A stretch of DNA of 64,000 nucleotides from Deuterostichococcus epilithicus (taxonomy: Eukaryota; Chlorophyta; Trebouxiophyceae; Prasiolales; Stichococcaceae). Shown one piece after another: positions 36,101 through 46,200 of this stretch. The notes beneath the pieces are model-generated. The model did no database searches. It worked only from the letters and a program-made list of their open reading frames with translations, and was not told the origin of the DNA. Both the position numbers and the translations under genes were made by a program. Where the stretch lies: assembly GCA_033439295.1 (NCBI GenBank), contig JAVTLE010000014.1, positions 3,348,001-3,412,000 on the forward strand, written 5' to 3'. Position 1 is the first letter of the stretch. The number at the start of each line of letters is the position of its first letter.

Positions 36101-37687
36101 CCCCTGCCACGATGCATGCAGCCTCAACTGCCCTCTCACGACAGCAGCAGCCTGTCGACACTCTGCGTCAAATTCGACCGCCACTCAGCCAGCTCCGGTG
36201 CTCACCTGCAGAGCGCCCTGCGTCATGGCAGCGTCCTGTGACGCGCCGAGCAGCTCCCTGATCTGCTGCCGCAGTGCCGCCGTGATGTCCGTCCCGTGTG
36301 CCGCCTCCGACGTGAGCTCCACGAGGCGGCCCTGCAGCAGCGCCTCGCGGGCGGCGCCGTCCGCGGCTGCCCGCTGCAAGTCAGCATTCGCGGCCCCCGC
36401 TGTGTCTGCCACTTGCTTAAGCTGCCGCAGCCGTCCCTGCAGCAAGGTCAGAAATGGGTGCTCGTGATTCAGAGCCCCGAAGCCTACGAGGCCTCCTACG
36501 TCCTTTCAGAGGCTGCCACTCTCGCTTCAGATGCTTGTGCTCGTACCTCCTGCCATGCTAACGCTGCTCCAGCATCGCCGCTCTGATAGACCGTGCCTGC
36601 TTGTGGAGCTCCAGGCAGGCAACTAAGAGGCGCGCCTGCAGCAGCTCTGCCTCCTTCCGCATGCCGGCCAGCTCCGCCTCCAGGTCCGCTTGCCGCAGCG
36701 TCGCCTCGTGCAGCTCGTCTCCCAGCTGAGCCACTTCCGCGCGGCGAGCCTCGCCGCCGCTGTCTGATGCTGCCACAGCGGCCGCCAGCTGCGCGGCCAG
36801 GCGCGCCGCCTGCGCCGTGGCGTCGGCGTGTGCAGCGTCCAGCTCGTCCTGCAGCGCCAGACCCGCCTGTGCAAGCAGAGTGGCTGAGCGTCACAAGGGC
36901 AGATGCGCGTTTGGACCATTGCATGCGCCCACAGTGGACGAGCAGCTGCCATCTCAGCGCTGCTCTGCTGTGCCATGATGTGCCGTGCGGGCAGCACAGT
37001 GCATTTAGCACGCCTGCGGCAGCGCGGAACCAGTCGGTGGACACTTCAGTCGCGTGCAGCGTGATGTGAAAGGCCTGTAGGACGGATGATATCACCTCCA
37101 TGCTGTCGGTCAGCAGACCCGCCAGGCGCACTGCCTCCTGCTCCGCGGCTTGCATGCGCTCTGTGGCATCGATGATGGTCTGCGCAGCGATGCAGGCCGG
37201 CGAATCCAGCGCCTCAGCTGCCTCCTGATACCCAGACCTGGACGCAATTAATTTACTGTCACACGAGCCGGCTGGCAATCGTCAGCGCAATCCACTGATT
37301 GGTGTCAGGGATGTGCTGTTTGAGCGGCGACATCATGGGCACTGTAAGCTAGTTTACAGGCGCACCCCAGGTGCAGCTGACTGACGATGTCAGACGACGA
37401 CCGCTGTATGAATGTGGCGATGCGAGCCAGGAGAGAGTCCGCGCCGGCTCCTGCGCTACAGCGGTGTAGGGTCAGTCGGGGCACACACGGGGTCAGCTTG
37501 CTCACAGGCAAATTGCATTCACCCTACCCTCAGCGCCGCTGTCCTGCAAATCACGCTGGTAAAGCCGCTCCTCCAGCTCCGCGACACGGGCCACCAGGCG
37601 CCCGACCACGAGGTCCGGGGCACTCTCTACATCTGAGGGCTGACCTCTTCTGCAGAAGGGCAGCTGCACAGCAGGCGCCTCCGACAT
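33189..37687 (-). CDS. Kinesin-14 (C-terminal motor kinesin)
   Basis: Microtubule motor whose C-terminal motor domain predicts minus-end movement, used in spindles and transport. From ATG 37687 a short tail leads into coiled coils: [35 protein letters not shown], then long Ala/Glu/Gln heptads between 36.9 and 35.8 kb. The neck-motor junction is [16 protein letters not shown], diagnostic of kinesin-14. The motor shows the P-loop [36 protein letters not shown], switch [11 protein letters not shown], switch [10 protein letters not shown] and [28 protein letters not shown] and [18 protein letters not shown] complete it. A basic Ser/Pro-rich tail ends at 33189. An upstream exon with its own ATG (38040, MGRRLEQELRSADERRSLRH), ending at a GTGAGT donor, could splice in phase to LPFCRRGQ near 37662, giving an alternative N-terminus. 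Confidence 0.92.
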
Positions 37688-38239
37688 GATGCTGACCGTT
37701 ATCTATCAATGAATGTATGTGCAAGTCTGACCAATGTGCAACGTTGCAGCCTGCTCGTTCCGAGGGGTGTACTGTTGATCCGTTGTAAACACTACGGTGA
37801 CGTTTGATCTGTGCAATGAGCGATGGCCTACACTGCACTACAACGACTCTTGTTTCTGAGAAGCGATCGATGCAAGTGTTGGCGCGCCGATGCAGGAATG
37901 GCTAACTGGGCACTCACGCGATGGCCATAGACGTCAGCTGCGCATTTCAATTTTCCAAATCTTGAACCCGGAAGATCTTGATGCCGGAGAGATCGCCTCT
38001 CATCTGCGCTTCTGAGCTCTTGCTCGAGCCTCCTGCCCATTTCACGACACTTCAGACGTCGAGGAGCCTATTTGAGAGCGTCGCCACCGTCTGAGGCCTC
38101 TCAGCGCGGTTGGCACCTGGCTGCGATGCTGTCAGCAGCTGAGATACTCCAGCTGCCCGCAGGCGTCCGTGGACGTCAAATGCATTGCGCAGCTGATCCA
38201 GCTCATCCGTCGCGACACTCAGCGCAGCTGCATGTCTCA
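37688..38239. other. Divergent region between kinesin-14 and uroporphyrinogen-III synthase
   Basis: This should hold both promoters. It also carries a possible upstream first exon of the kinesin gene on the minus strand (about 37916-38040), ending at a good GTGAGT donor. No TATA box was called. Confidence 0.45.
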
Positions 38240-38306
38240 ATGGCGTTGTCAGCGGCGCTGCAGCCTGCAAAAGGTCGCATGCTACTGCGCGCTGCGCAGC
38301 GGTCAT
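38052..38306 (-). other. Antisense ORF overlapping the first exon of uroporphyrinogen-III synthase
   Basis: An 84-residue ATG-initiated open frame runs antisense across the HemD start exon. Its composition is protein-like (VATDELDQLRNAF, then DVHGRLRAAGVSQLL). I do not recognise a family and no splice partner was established. It may be chance, a 5' leader ORF of a longer kinesin transcript, or part of the kinesin gene. Confidence 0.2.
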
Positions 38307-39952
38307 GCCGGAGCAGCGGCCTGTCGGGTGAGTATATCAGGTGCACTGGTAGGCATGGAGCATGCCACCAATTTTTTCGTCATCACGTCCAAGCCGGCAA
38401 ACCATCGCTTGCACAGGCGCTGCACCGGCAACCGCACAGCCAGACGTGGTGCTGACGCGCGAGAACGGGAAGAATGGGGAGATGGCGCAGCGGCTCAGGG
38501 ACCGCAATGTAGAAGTTCTAGAGTTGCCGCTTGTTGAGACGGGCGAGGGTCCGGACAGGTACATGCAGTGTCCAGGCAGTCCTGGCACCGTCTCTGCTGC
38601 GCTGCGCCTTTTGGCGATGGCCGATCTCATCGTTGGCTTTGCCCACGCAGGGAACGCCTTGCGTCGATCTTGACCAGTGAGCGCTTCGACTACGTTCTCA
38701 TCACGTCACCAGAGTCTGCCGCGGTGTTCATGGCGGGCTGGCGCGCAGCAGGACAGCCGCAGGTGCCTGGCGCTTTGATGGCAGCTGATCAAACGAGCCT
38801 GCCCATGATTCCTGGTCTGCTGCACCTTCACTCTCTCGATGCGCGTTGCTGACTGCGCATGCACCACCGCAGGTCAATATTGCGGTCGTTGGGGAAGGCA
38901 CTGGCAAGGTGTTGCGGGCCGAGGGCATTGCCGCACTGCAGCCAGCTTTCGTCCCCACGCAGGCAATGTCTTCCCGGATTCAGTCAGTCGACAAATTCAC
39001 TGTAGGACGCATGAGCGTTGGGTTGTGTAATGATAGTTGCTCACTGCACATCCTGGTGCCGCCGCAGGCGGACGCCGTGCACCTGGCGGCTGAGCTGCCG
39101 CTGCTACATGACGGCAAGCACCGAGTGCTGTACCCTGCCTCCTCCAAGGCCGGATCCGACCTGCAGGTGTACTTCAATCTTCGTCTGTCCCCAAGCCTCT
39201 CCCTCTACAATTGCAGTCAGTGGCGGATGCTCTGGCCTGCAGGCAGTTCAGGGATCTGCACGGTCTTGACCACTGCATCAGGATCTGCTGGGTGCTGCAG
39301 AACGGGCTGGCGGCTCGTGGCGTGGAGGTCGTGCGCCTGAACACCTACACGACCAGGCAGGTGTCGTCCATCAGTAGTGACGCGCTGCGGCTGGCGCGGC
39401 AGGCGCGGGTGTTGGCCATTGCCTCACCCTCCGCTATCAAGTGCGCCTCTTAAATTTCTACCGTCCGACTAGTTCAATGGCTGCTCATCGTGCAACTCAA
39501 CATGTGGTGAAATGCCGCCCCTGATACACTCTGAGTCCGCAGCGGATATTTGTCCGTCTGTCCAGACGGACAGACACTCAAAAATAAAAGTTGGTGTTAC
39601 ACGTCTGTAAAGATACAGGCATTAATTTGGTAGTACAGACGTACCGCCCGGTGACTTGATACGTCTGTGACGTATGTCTGTACATTTACAGAGTATGACG
39701 TTTTACTATAGCTGCACGATTGCTCATACCTGCAAGTACTGTGGAGCTGTGCTGGGCCCGCTCCAACCCTCGAGACTTGGCTGCAGGGCCTGGGCGCAAA
39801 TTGCTGGGCTGGAGGGCTCGCCGGCGGTCGCCTGCATTGGTAGCACTTCGGCAAAGGCAGCCAGAAAGTTGGGAATCTCGGCAGTGTACTCTCCGGCAGC
39901 GCCAGGCTTGGATGGGTTTGTGGACTCCATCATGGAGGCGCTGGGCGCGTAA
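38240..39952 (+). CDS. HEMD: Uroporphyrinogen-III synthase, plastid
   Basis: Cyclises hydroxymethylbilane to uroporphyrinogen III in chlorophyll and haem synthesis. Seven exons close in frame: 38240-38327, 38417-38558, 38651-38762, 38873-38962, 39068-39175, 39301-39440 and 39787-39952, giving 281 residues. The first exon (MALSAALQPAKGRMLLRAAQ then RSCRSSGLSG) looks like a chloroplast transit peptide. The fold then shows VVLTRENGKNGEMAQRLRDR, FDYVLITSPESAAVFMAGWR, VNIAVVGEGTGKVLRAEG, HRVLYPASSKAGSDLQ, VEVVRLNTYTTRQV, VLAIASPSAIKAW, CIGSTSAKAARKLG and a C-terminal helix ending at 39952. These are the alternating domains and conserved S/T-rich loops of HemD. Intron 4 begins with GC (CAG then GCAATG at 38963) and ends AG at 39067; the phase requires this. 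Intron 6 holds inverted repeats. Confidence 0.93.
39551..39700. repeat. Inverted-repeat-rich segment inside HEMD intron 6
   Basis: 39551-39572 is a perfect 10-bp inverted repeat with a 2-base gap (TGTCCGTCTG and CAGACGGACA). To about 39700, the words ACGTCTGTA and TACAGACGT recur in both orientations in AT-rich DNA. The segment may form hairpins and could be the remnant of a small non-autonomous element. No target-site duplication was established. Confidence 0.6.
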
Positions 39953-40512
39953 CCAGCGGCGTCCACTGCCTGAAGTAATTGCTCGGTCGGACAACATCCT
40001 TTCAGAATGCATTGAACCGATGAGATTGGTGACTGTTGGTCACAGGTCTCACTTTGACCAGCACCAAGGTGCTGCACCCTGAAGGACTGCGAAGCATTTG
40101 GCGAGGGCTGCTCGTTGATCTCGCCTTGAGCGCGTCGGTCTCAGAAGCACAGTCGCTGGATCTGTGCTTAAATCGATGCGCTTATGTGCATTTTTGTGAG
40201 CTTTTCACCAATCTTCTCGCCTCGAAGGTCAGACGGACCGGTCAACCGGTTTCTGCAGCCATGTCTGCCCATCCACGAGTCTCCGCTTGCCGTGGATTCC
40301 ATCCCCGGGTGTGTCGGAATGACCGAGCAGGAGATATATTTGCCGAACTTATGTGTTATGCAACAATGTCTGCAGGACGCCGTATCAGATCTTGCTTTGC
40401 TGATCGATGCAGGTCATCGATCACAAGAATTGGTAGGTTGGCACATGATCTACACGTCCCCGACATTGTCACAGCTCAAAGAACTTGTTTTTAGAGTTTT
40501 CAACTCAGTGGC
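39953..40512. other. Intergenic region between HEMD and the MYND gene
   Basis: Same-strand spacer of 560 bp that should hold the HEMD 3' UTR and the MYND gene promoter. Open frames here carry no recognised domain. An upstream exon of the MYND gene could lie here but I cannot support one. Confidence 0.45.
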
Positions 40513-41948
40513 ATGAGTTTTGATCTGGCCACTGGCCTCATGGCCACCAAGCCGAGCGGCAGGACTGCGTATGCAGCGGCCAGCCAGGATCCACTCGTAA
40601 TGGCAGCGACAGACGGCAGCCGCAGCAGGCTAAGGAGACGACGCTTCACGCTGGCGCTTGGTCGCCTGCAGCACGCTTCAGCAGCCATTGAGAATGGGCA
40701 GCACCGGCATGCCGCCGGCCAGCTCGTCAAGGCATACTACCTCTCAGAAGGCTTCTCCGAGCTCAGCGAGAGACACTGCTGCATGCTCCTTGACCATGCC
40801 CAGCCGATTGCAGGTATAGGTAGACTCGATGTGTCGACGAGTGCGTATGAGGAGAAGAGGAAGTGGTGCACGTACATGGCGGCGGACGACTGAGCGTTCA
40901 AGACCTTCGTCAATGATCACATGCTGCTTGGTGCAGATCTTATTGGCGCCGGCAGTATTCGTATCCGGTCGGATGGTGGTTTGGACGACATGTTGGGCTG
41001 CACCGTTGTGGCGCTGCGCGCATTATTGACGACGCACTGGGAAGAGGCCGCATCATTTGCTGAGCACTCGCTGCGCTGCCTAACCCTGCACTCAGAGCAG
41101 TGGAAGGCAGGCCTGCACAGCCTGGGCCTCCAGGTGGCGCACTTCAGTTGGACGCTGCACACAATTCTCGGGAGGTGAGATGCACTGCTTGCCATAACCA
41201 CTCCACCTGTCTCTTAAGGTGTTGACCATGCGTGAGTGAAACGAGCTTCCAGACTGCTAACCAACATTCGATCTGTCTGCTGTGGAACTGCTGCAGCGTT
41301 TACAGCCGCCTACTCCAGTGCCCCAACTCCCGACTGCGCGGCGCCGGGCCCGCGCACATGCGGCAGCTGGAGCTGCACTCGAAAGCGGCGGTTGCCCTGC
41401 GGCCGACGGCACTGCGGGCGCCCTTCGAACTGGGCTGGGCCGCCTGGAGTGGGGGCGACTGCGCCGCGGCTGCCGTCCACTTCCGGCATGTGGTGACATC
41501 TGCCGCGGAGGCCGATGACGACATCTTCACTGCGGCCGGCTGCTGGGCGCTGGCGTGCGCCATCGCGATGGGTGGCACGGGGCCGCTGGTGGCCACTGCC
41601 CAGATTGCCGGCCTCGTGCGGGCGGCGGAAGCAGCGGAGAAGCGGCTGTGCGGCTGGAGCATGTTAGCCGCCGTCAAGGCCATTGCGGCCTTCGCGCGGC
41701 AGCCAATGCAGCGGGTGCTGCTGCCGGCAGACGCCCTGGCGGTCGTCGCAGCGCCAGAGCTGCGCTCGCTGCCAGGCCGGAAGGCACATAATGCCGGCGG
41801 CTCACCTCTGTGCGCAGGGTGCAAGGGAGCGTTCATGTACGTTTTGAAGTGCGGCGGTTGTCGTCAGGCATGCTATTGTTCGAGGGAGTGCCAGGCCGCA
41901 GCCTGGCCCGCACATCAGCGCAAATGCTCAAGATGCGACGTCCATTGA
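40513..41948 (+). CDS. MYND zinc-finger protein with helical N-terminal region
   Basis: Three exons close in frame: 40513-40813, 40937-41174 and 41297-41948, giving 396 residues. The C-terminus is a clear MYND finger: LCAGCKGAFMYVLKCGGC, then CYCSRECQAAAWPAHQRKC, with the expected paired cysteines, Trp, His and final Cys. MYND fingers bind short proline-rich peptides. The N-terminal 340 residues are Ala/Leu-rich helices that resemble TPR-like repeats (LGRLQHASAAIENGQHRHAA, HWEEAASFAEHSLRCLTLHS, LHSKAAVALRPTALRAPFEL). No SET domain is visible, so it is not an obvious SMYD methyltransferase. Function is unknown; a scaffold is one inference. The first intron uses a GTATAG donor and its phase is confirmed by the next exon. 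Confidence 0.85.
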
Positions 41949-42351
41949 GGAGGGGAGGGATGTGCATGATGAATGGAGTAGTAGGTAGGAAAAGTGTGGG
42001 AAATTACTACTGTGCCTCTCCGCCATGACAGACATGAGATACAGACCGCGGACACAGTTGCATGTGATTCAGTGCGCAATGGGACAGCTCTGTGCCATCA
42101 ACAGGACCTGCAACGCTACCTAGCCTACTATCTACATAAAGTCCCAAAAACCGCAGACCGCGTGCAACACAGTGAAGCCCCCTATCATACCTAATCGTCC
42201 AGACTCCTCGGGCTAGCAGCACCACTGTGTGCTGCCCCCCGCATGATACTGCAGCAGAGTGCAGAGCCCGTGCAGACTCCCCACCCCGCGGCAGCACGGG
42301 AGCTCAATTCAGGATGCTGAGCGCTGAGCCCCCGAGTTGCGCCGGCCGCGG
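41949..42351. other. Convergent intergenic region
   Basis: Space between the MYND gene stop (+) and the Bfr1-like gene stop (-); contains both 3' UTRs. No exon supported. Confidence 0.5.
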
Positions 42352-45300
42352 CTATTGCTCCTCCGTCACCGTGAGCTTCACGGCCACGCTGCCGTCCTCG
42401 CTGTGCGAGAGGCCGACCGACACGCCGCCGGCTGTCGGCTGTGCCGCCGCCACCGGCTCGGCCGCCGGCGCCGCGGCGCCGCCGTCGGTCGCCCAGGCGC
42501 CCTGCGCCGACTCGGCGGCGCCGTTCTGCGCAGGCGCCGCGGCCTCGGGCGCGGGCGCACGGCCGCTGGCGGCCTCCGCCGGCGTGGGCTCGGCGCCGCC
42601 GACGAAGGGCGCCTGCTGCTGCTGGCGCGGCTGCCGCGCGGGCACTGCCGCCGGCTCCGCCTTGTCGCCGCCGTCGGCCTCGGGCTCGGCCTGCGCGGCC
42701 CCGTTCTCCGGGTTCGCCTTGGCCTCCTCCTGCTTCTTCAGGTAGTATGCCAGGCGCTCCTTCACCGCCTCCGCCGCGTCCGGCACCTGGGGTGACTCAA
42801 AGCACAGCCTGGGTCAAAGGTCCTGGAAGCCTCACAGATGAGATGATGTCCTTGCTGGCGCAACCAGCTATGATGTGCAACAGCATGGCCTGGCCCGTTG
42901 ACACGACATGCTCCTACTTGTGCTTCTATCCTCGTTTCTAGATGGTAGGGCGTCTACCATCTGCAATTAACTGCGACTGGACTTCGAACAGTGAGCCTTG
43001 CAAAAGGTGAACCGACCACTACGAGTCGCAGACCCATCGCTGCGGGGAGGACGCCGGCTGTGCACCTTGGCGGTCGTGAGCGGCGCCTCGACCTTGAGCT
43101 TGCCAAAGGCCGTCAGGATGTCGAAGCTGTGGTTGAGCGGCTTCTCGACGGGCGCTGCCGCCGCGCGCTTCTCCGCCTTGCGCCCCTTCTTGCTCTTCTT
43201 CTCCAGGCTGGCGTACGGGTTGTCGTCCTCAATCTGTGGAGGCACGCGGCTTAACAGTATTCGGAGTGACATGCTCGGGAGAGGACAAGCAGCAGATGTG
43301 GGCCGAGTTTGTCCTGCTGCAGTTCTGTGTCCTGCTGCATTTCTGCTGTTTCTAAATAGCTGTGCAACGTGCATGTGCAATGGATGTCCAAGCGTCAGAG
43401 CGAGCATGCTCAGACCTTGAAGGAACAAGCATTCGAACACAGGAGCATCGACACATCAGAGTAGCAGCCACAACGAAGGGAGCCAGGCACGCAAAGGAGA
43501 TGTGCGGACCTTCTTCTTGGAGTAGATGGCCATGCCCTGCAGCGGCGCGATGTCTGCCTTGACCGGCTCCTCGGCGGCCGCCTTGTCCGACTGGAAGCGG
43601 CTGAGGTACGCCTGCACCTGCTCGCACAGCGTCACCTGCGCGGCGACAAATGGGACAGCAGAGTCAGGAGTCGGTGTCAGCCGTCTGCACGGCGGGCATG
43701 CCATCTGCCAGGACCTGCGCCGGAAAAGGTGCAGGGCAAGGCAGGCGCAGATTCGGGGGCATCAACCGAATGTAAAGGTGAGCCTCTAACCCGTGCCATT
43801 CGCAGAAGGCCCCCTGCACAGATGGGGTCATCCGACACCGCAGCCGCGTGCCGGCCAGCAGGCTGCGTCGTCCGGGAGCGAGGGAGCACGCAGCACGGTG
43901 GGGTTGCGCTGCCAGGCGCTCGCCTCCTTGTTGAAGGGCTCGCCGGCGAGCTCGGCCTGGCGGGTCTTGCGGTCCTTCTCCCGCTCCGCGCGGATGGCGG
44001 CGTACTCCTCGTCGCGGCGCGCCTTGTCGCGGGCGCGCTGCTCCCGCCACGCCTGCTCCCCCTGCCACCACTCCTCGTGCTTCTCCCGGTGCTCCGCGCG
44101 CAGCTGCTTGATCTTGTCGATCGCCACGCGGACGACCTCCCGCGCGTCGTCCCGTTCCTGTTGATGGCAGCGGTATCGAGGTGACAGCCAGGCGCACACC
44201 AGAACGTCTCCTCAAGAACATGGATGCGGGAGAGGGCCACCAGGGAACAAGCTGCGGCGGCTGATGACCGCCCTCCACCACAGCGCAATGGAACAGGCGC
44301 AGGCGGGCGCAGCTGCATGATGCTGTCACAGACTGGCCCATCGACTGCAGTCTCAAGGCAGCCAAGATTGAGCGTCGCGTCTGGACTCACGTCCGCAAAG
44401 CCGAGCACCTGCTGCAACTTGGGGACGTCGACGTTGCGGGCGTCGTCGCGGGCGCGGATGTCCGACAGCTGTTTGCGCAGCCCCTCCTCCTGCGCCTTGA
44501 TACCGGACAGCTGCTCGTCCAGCGCCTTGAGCCGCTCCACGATGGTGCCGCAGTCGTCGTTGCCGCTCAGGCGCTCCAGCTTCTCGTTGTACTGCGCGAC
44601 GCCCGCCTGCAGGGGGGGTGCCGGCACGCGGATGACGAGTACAGCATGGGCCGATGCAGTTGGCGCAGCAGCCGTGGAGCATCGCCTCAAGGGCATGCAG
44701 TACTGGACGCAGACTTCTGGATTAAAACCTTCTGACCAGATGCCGCTGTCCGCCCACTACGCATGCATCTGGACTTCCAGCGGGCATCTGGAGTGCAACA
44801 ACCCAGCTGCAGCACTGCAGCGGCAATTTTCCAAGAGCGGAGGCCGCTCACCCGCGAGGCGCGCAGCTTCTTGATGTCCTCCAGCACCTTCTTCTCCTCC
44901 GCCAGCGGCATGCTGGTGTGCTGCAGCCGCGCCTCCAGTCGCGCCATCTGCTCGTCGATCTTGTCCACGGTGGTGTACTCCATCTTGCCCTTCATGCCAC
45001 GGACTTGCATGCGCAGCGCATCTCGCGCCTTTGTGGCGCTGTCCAGCTCCGCCCGCACCGCCTGCTTCTGGGCCTGCGGGCGGAAACCACATGGTGGGAT
45101 TGACTCAGGAGAGGTGCGGCGGTGTGGAAGAGAGATGTCTGAAACGGTGTGTGTTGGTGCGCAGCCACTACAAGGAATGGGTGACGATGAACACCCGGGT
45201 ATGCTCGGTTGAAGCGGCACGACTTCGATTGTGGAAGAGTCGCCCAACGTAGAATGCGTAGATGACTTTGCATCGCCAAGGATCGCCACTCGTGCATCGC

Positions 45301-45669
45301 CAAGAACATGATCTGCAGACACAGTCGTGTGCGAGCTGCCCAGTGCAGGCGGCGGGGGGGTCTCACCAGAACCTGCTGGAACTGCGTGCGCAGCTCCTGC
45401 AGCTGATTGCGGATGCCCTGCGACTCCGCATCGTTGCCACGGCGCTTGTTGCGGCCATCTAGCTCGGTGCGAATGGCATCGGCGCGGGCCTTGTGCTCGC
45501 TGACGGACGCCTCCAGGCTCTCAATCTTTGCCTTGAGGGCCTGCACGTCAGGCTTGGGGAAGCGCTTGACGGGGCCCCGCTTCGCCTCGGCAGCAGCCTC
45601 AACGGGTGCCTCATCGGCGGTGGGCTGCTCCTCACCGACAGCAGGTTGCTCCTCCTCAGCCTCCGCCAT
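42352..45669 (-). CDS. Bfr1-like coiled-coil (nuclear segregation/mRNP-associated) protein
   Basis: Highly charged coiled-coil protein of the Bfr1 family. Yeast Bfr1 associates with polyribosomal mRNPs and the ER and affects nuclear segregation. Exon 1 is 45669-45367 (101 codons) and includes VKRFPKPDVQALKAKIESLE and EHKARADAIRTELDGRNK. Later exons give TKARDALRMQVRGMKGKME, YTTVDKIDEQMARLEARLQH (the family hallmark), KKVLEDIKKLRAS, QLSGIKAQEEGLRKQLSDIR, AIDKIKQLRAEHREKHEEWW and EEPVKADIAPLQGMAIYSKK. After these come NPYASLEKKSKKGRKAEKR, LKKQEEAKANPENG and an Ala/Pro/Gln-rich tail ending KLTVTEEQ at 42352. KXE-type salt-bridge helices dominate. Interior exon edges are approximate. Its start faces the PP2C gene across about 530 bp. 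Confidence 0.82.
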
Positions 45670-46200
45670 TGCCGGCTGATGCGGCAGGCAGCTGCGCTGA
45701 CACTGCAGCAATAAAATGGGAAGGGGGAGCGCTGGTGCGCGACGCGCTGCTTTCGCATGTAGCAGGGTCACGACAGTCTCGTTCCCAGTCGCAACAGGTC
45801 GGCTGGTGCCTAATCAGATCTCGCCTTCACGTGGATCATATGCGGAAGCAAGGCAGCCGCTCAGAGCGCGGCCACTTCCGAGCGCGAAGCGCAGTGTGCA
45901 ATCTGAGCAGCTGAGATTGGTTTTGACCGCCGCGTACCAGGGGTTGGGGCGTGCATATGCTAGTGCAACAGCAGCCTACTGTCGAGCCTGCACACGCTTG
46001 TGGTACCGGTGTGGCTGACGACCCTGCTCAAGCCCAAGTAGCCAGAAAGCGCGCAAACGCTAACGCCAAACGTTGCGCATCATTATCTAGTAGCTGCAGT
46101 CGAGCGACCAGCCAAGGTGTCCTGCGCGGACGCCCTTCCTGAAGCCGTCCCCCCTGCCCTAAACTCGCTCTGAGCTGGGCTCACAGCCGGGGACCAGCAC
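45670..46200. other. Divergent intergenic/promoter region
   Basis: Spacer between the Bfr1-like gene (-) and the PP2C gene (+); expected to hold both promoters. No exon or repeat seen. Confidence 0.45.

Noticed and set aside
40814-40936. Continuation of the MYND gene first exon to a TGA near 40893
   Set aside because: A donor at 40814 and acceptor at 40936 restore a frame that runs through the rest of the protein, so the TGA is intronic.
42337-42941. Plus-strand Arg/Pro-rich frames over the 3' part of the Bfr1-like gene
   Set aside because: Antisense shadows of the Ala/Pro/Gln-rich tail; the minus frame continues a recognisable coiled-coil protein.
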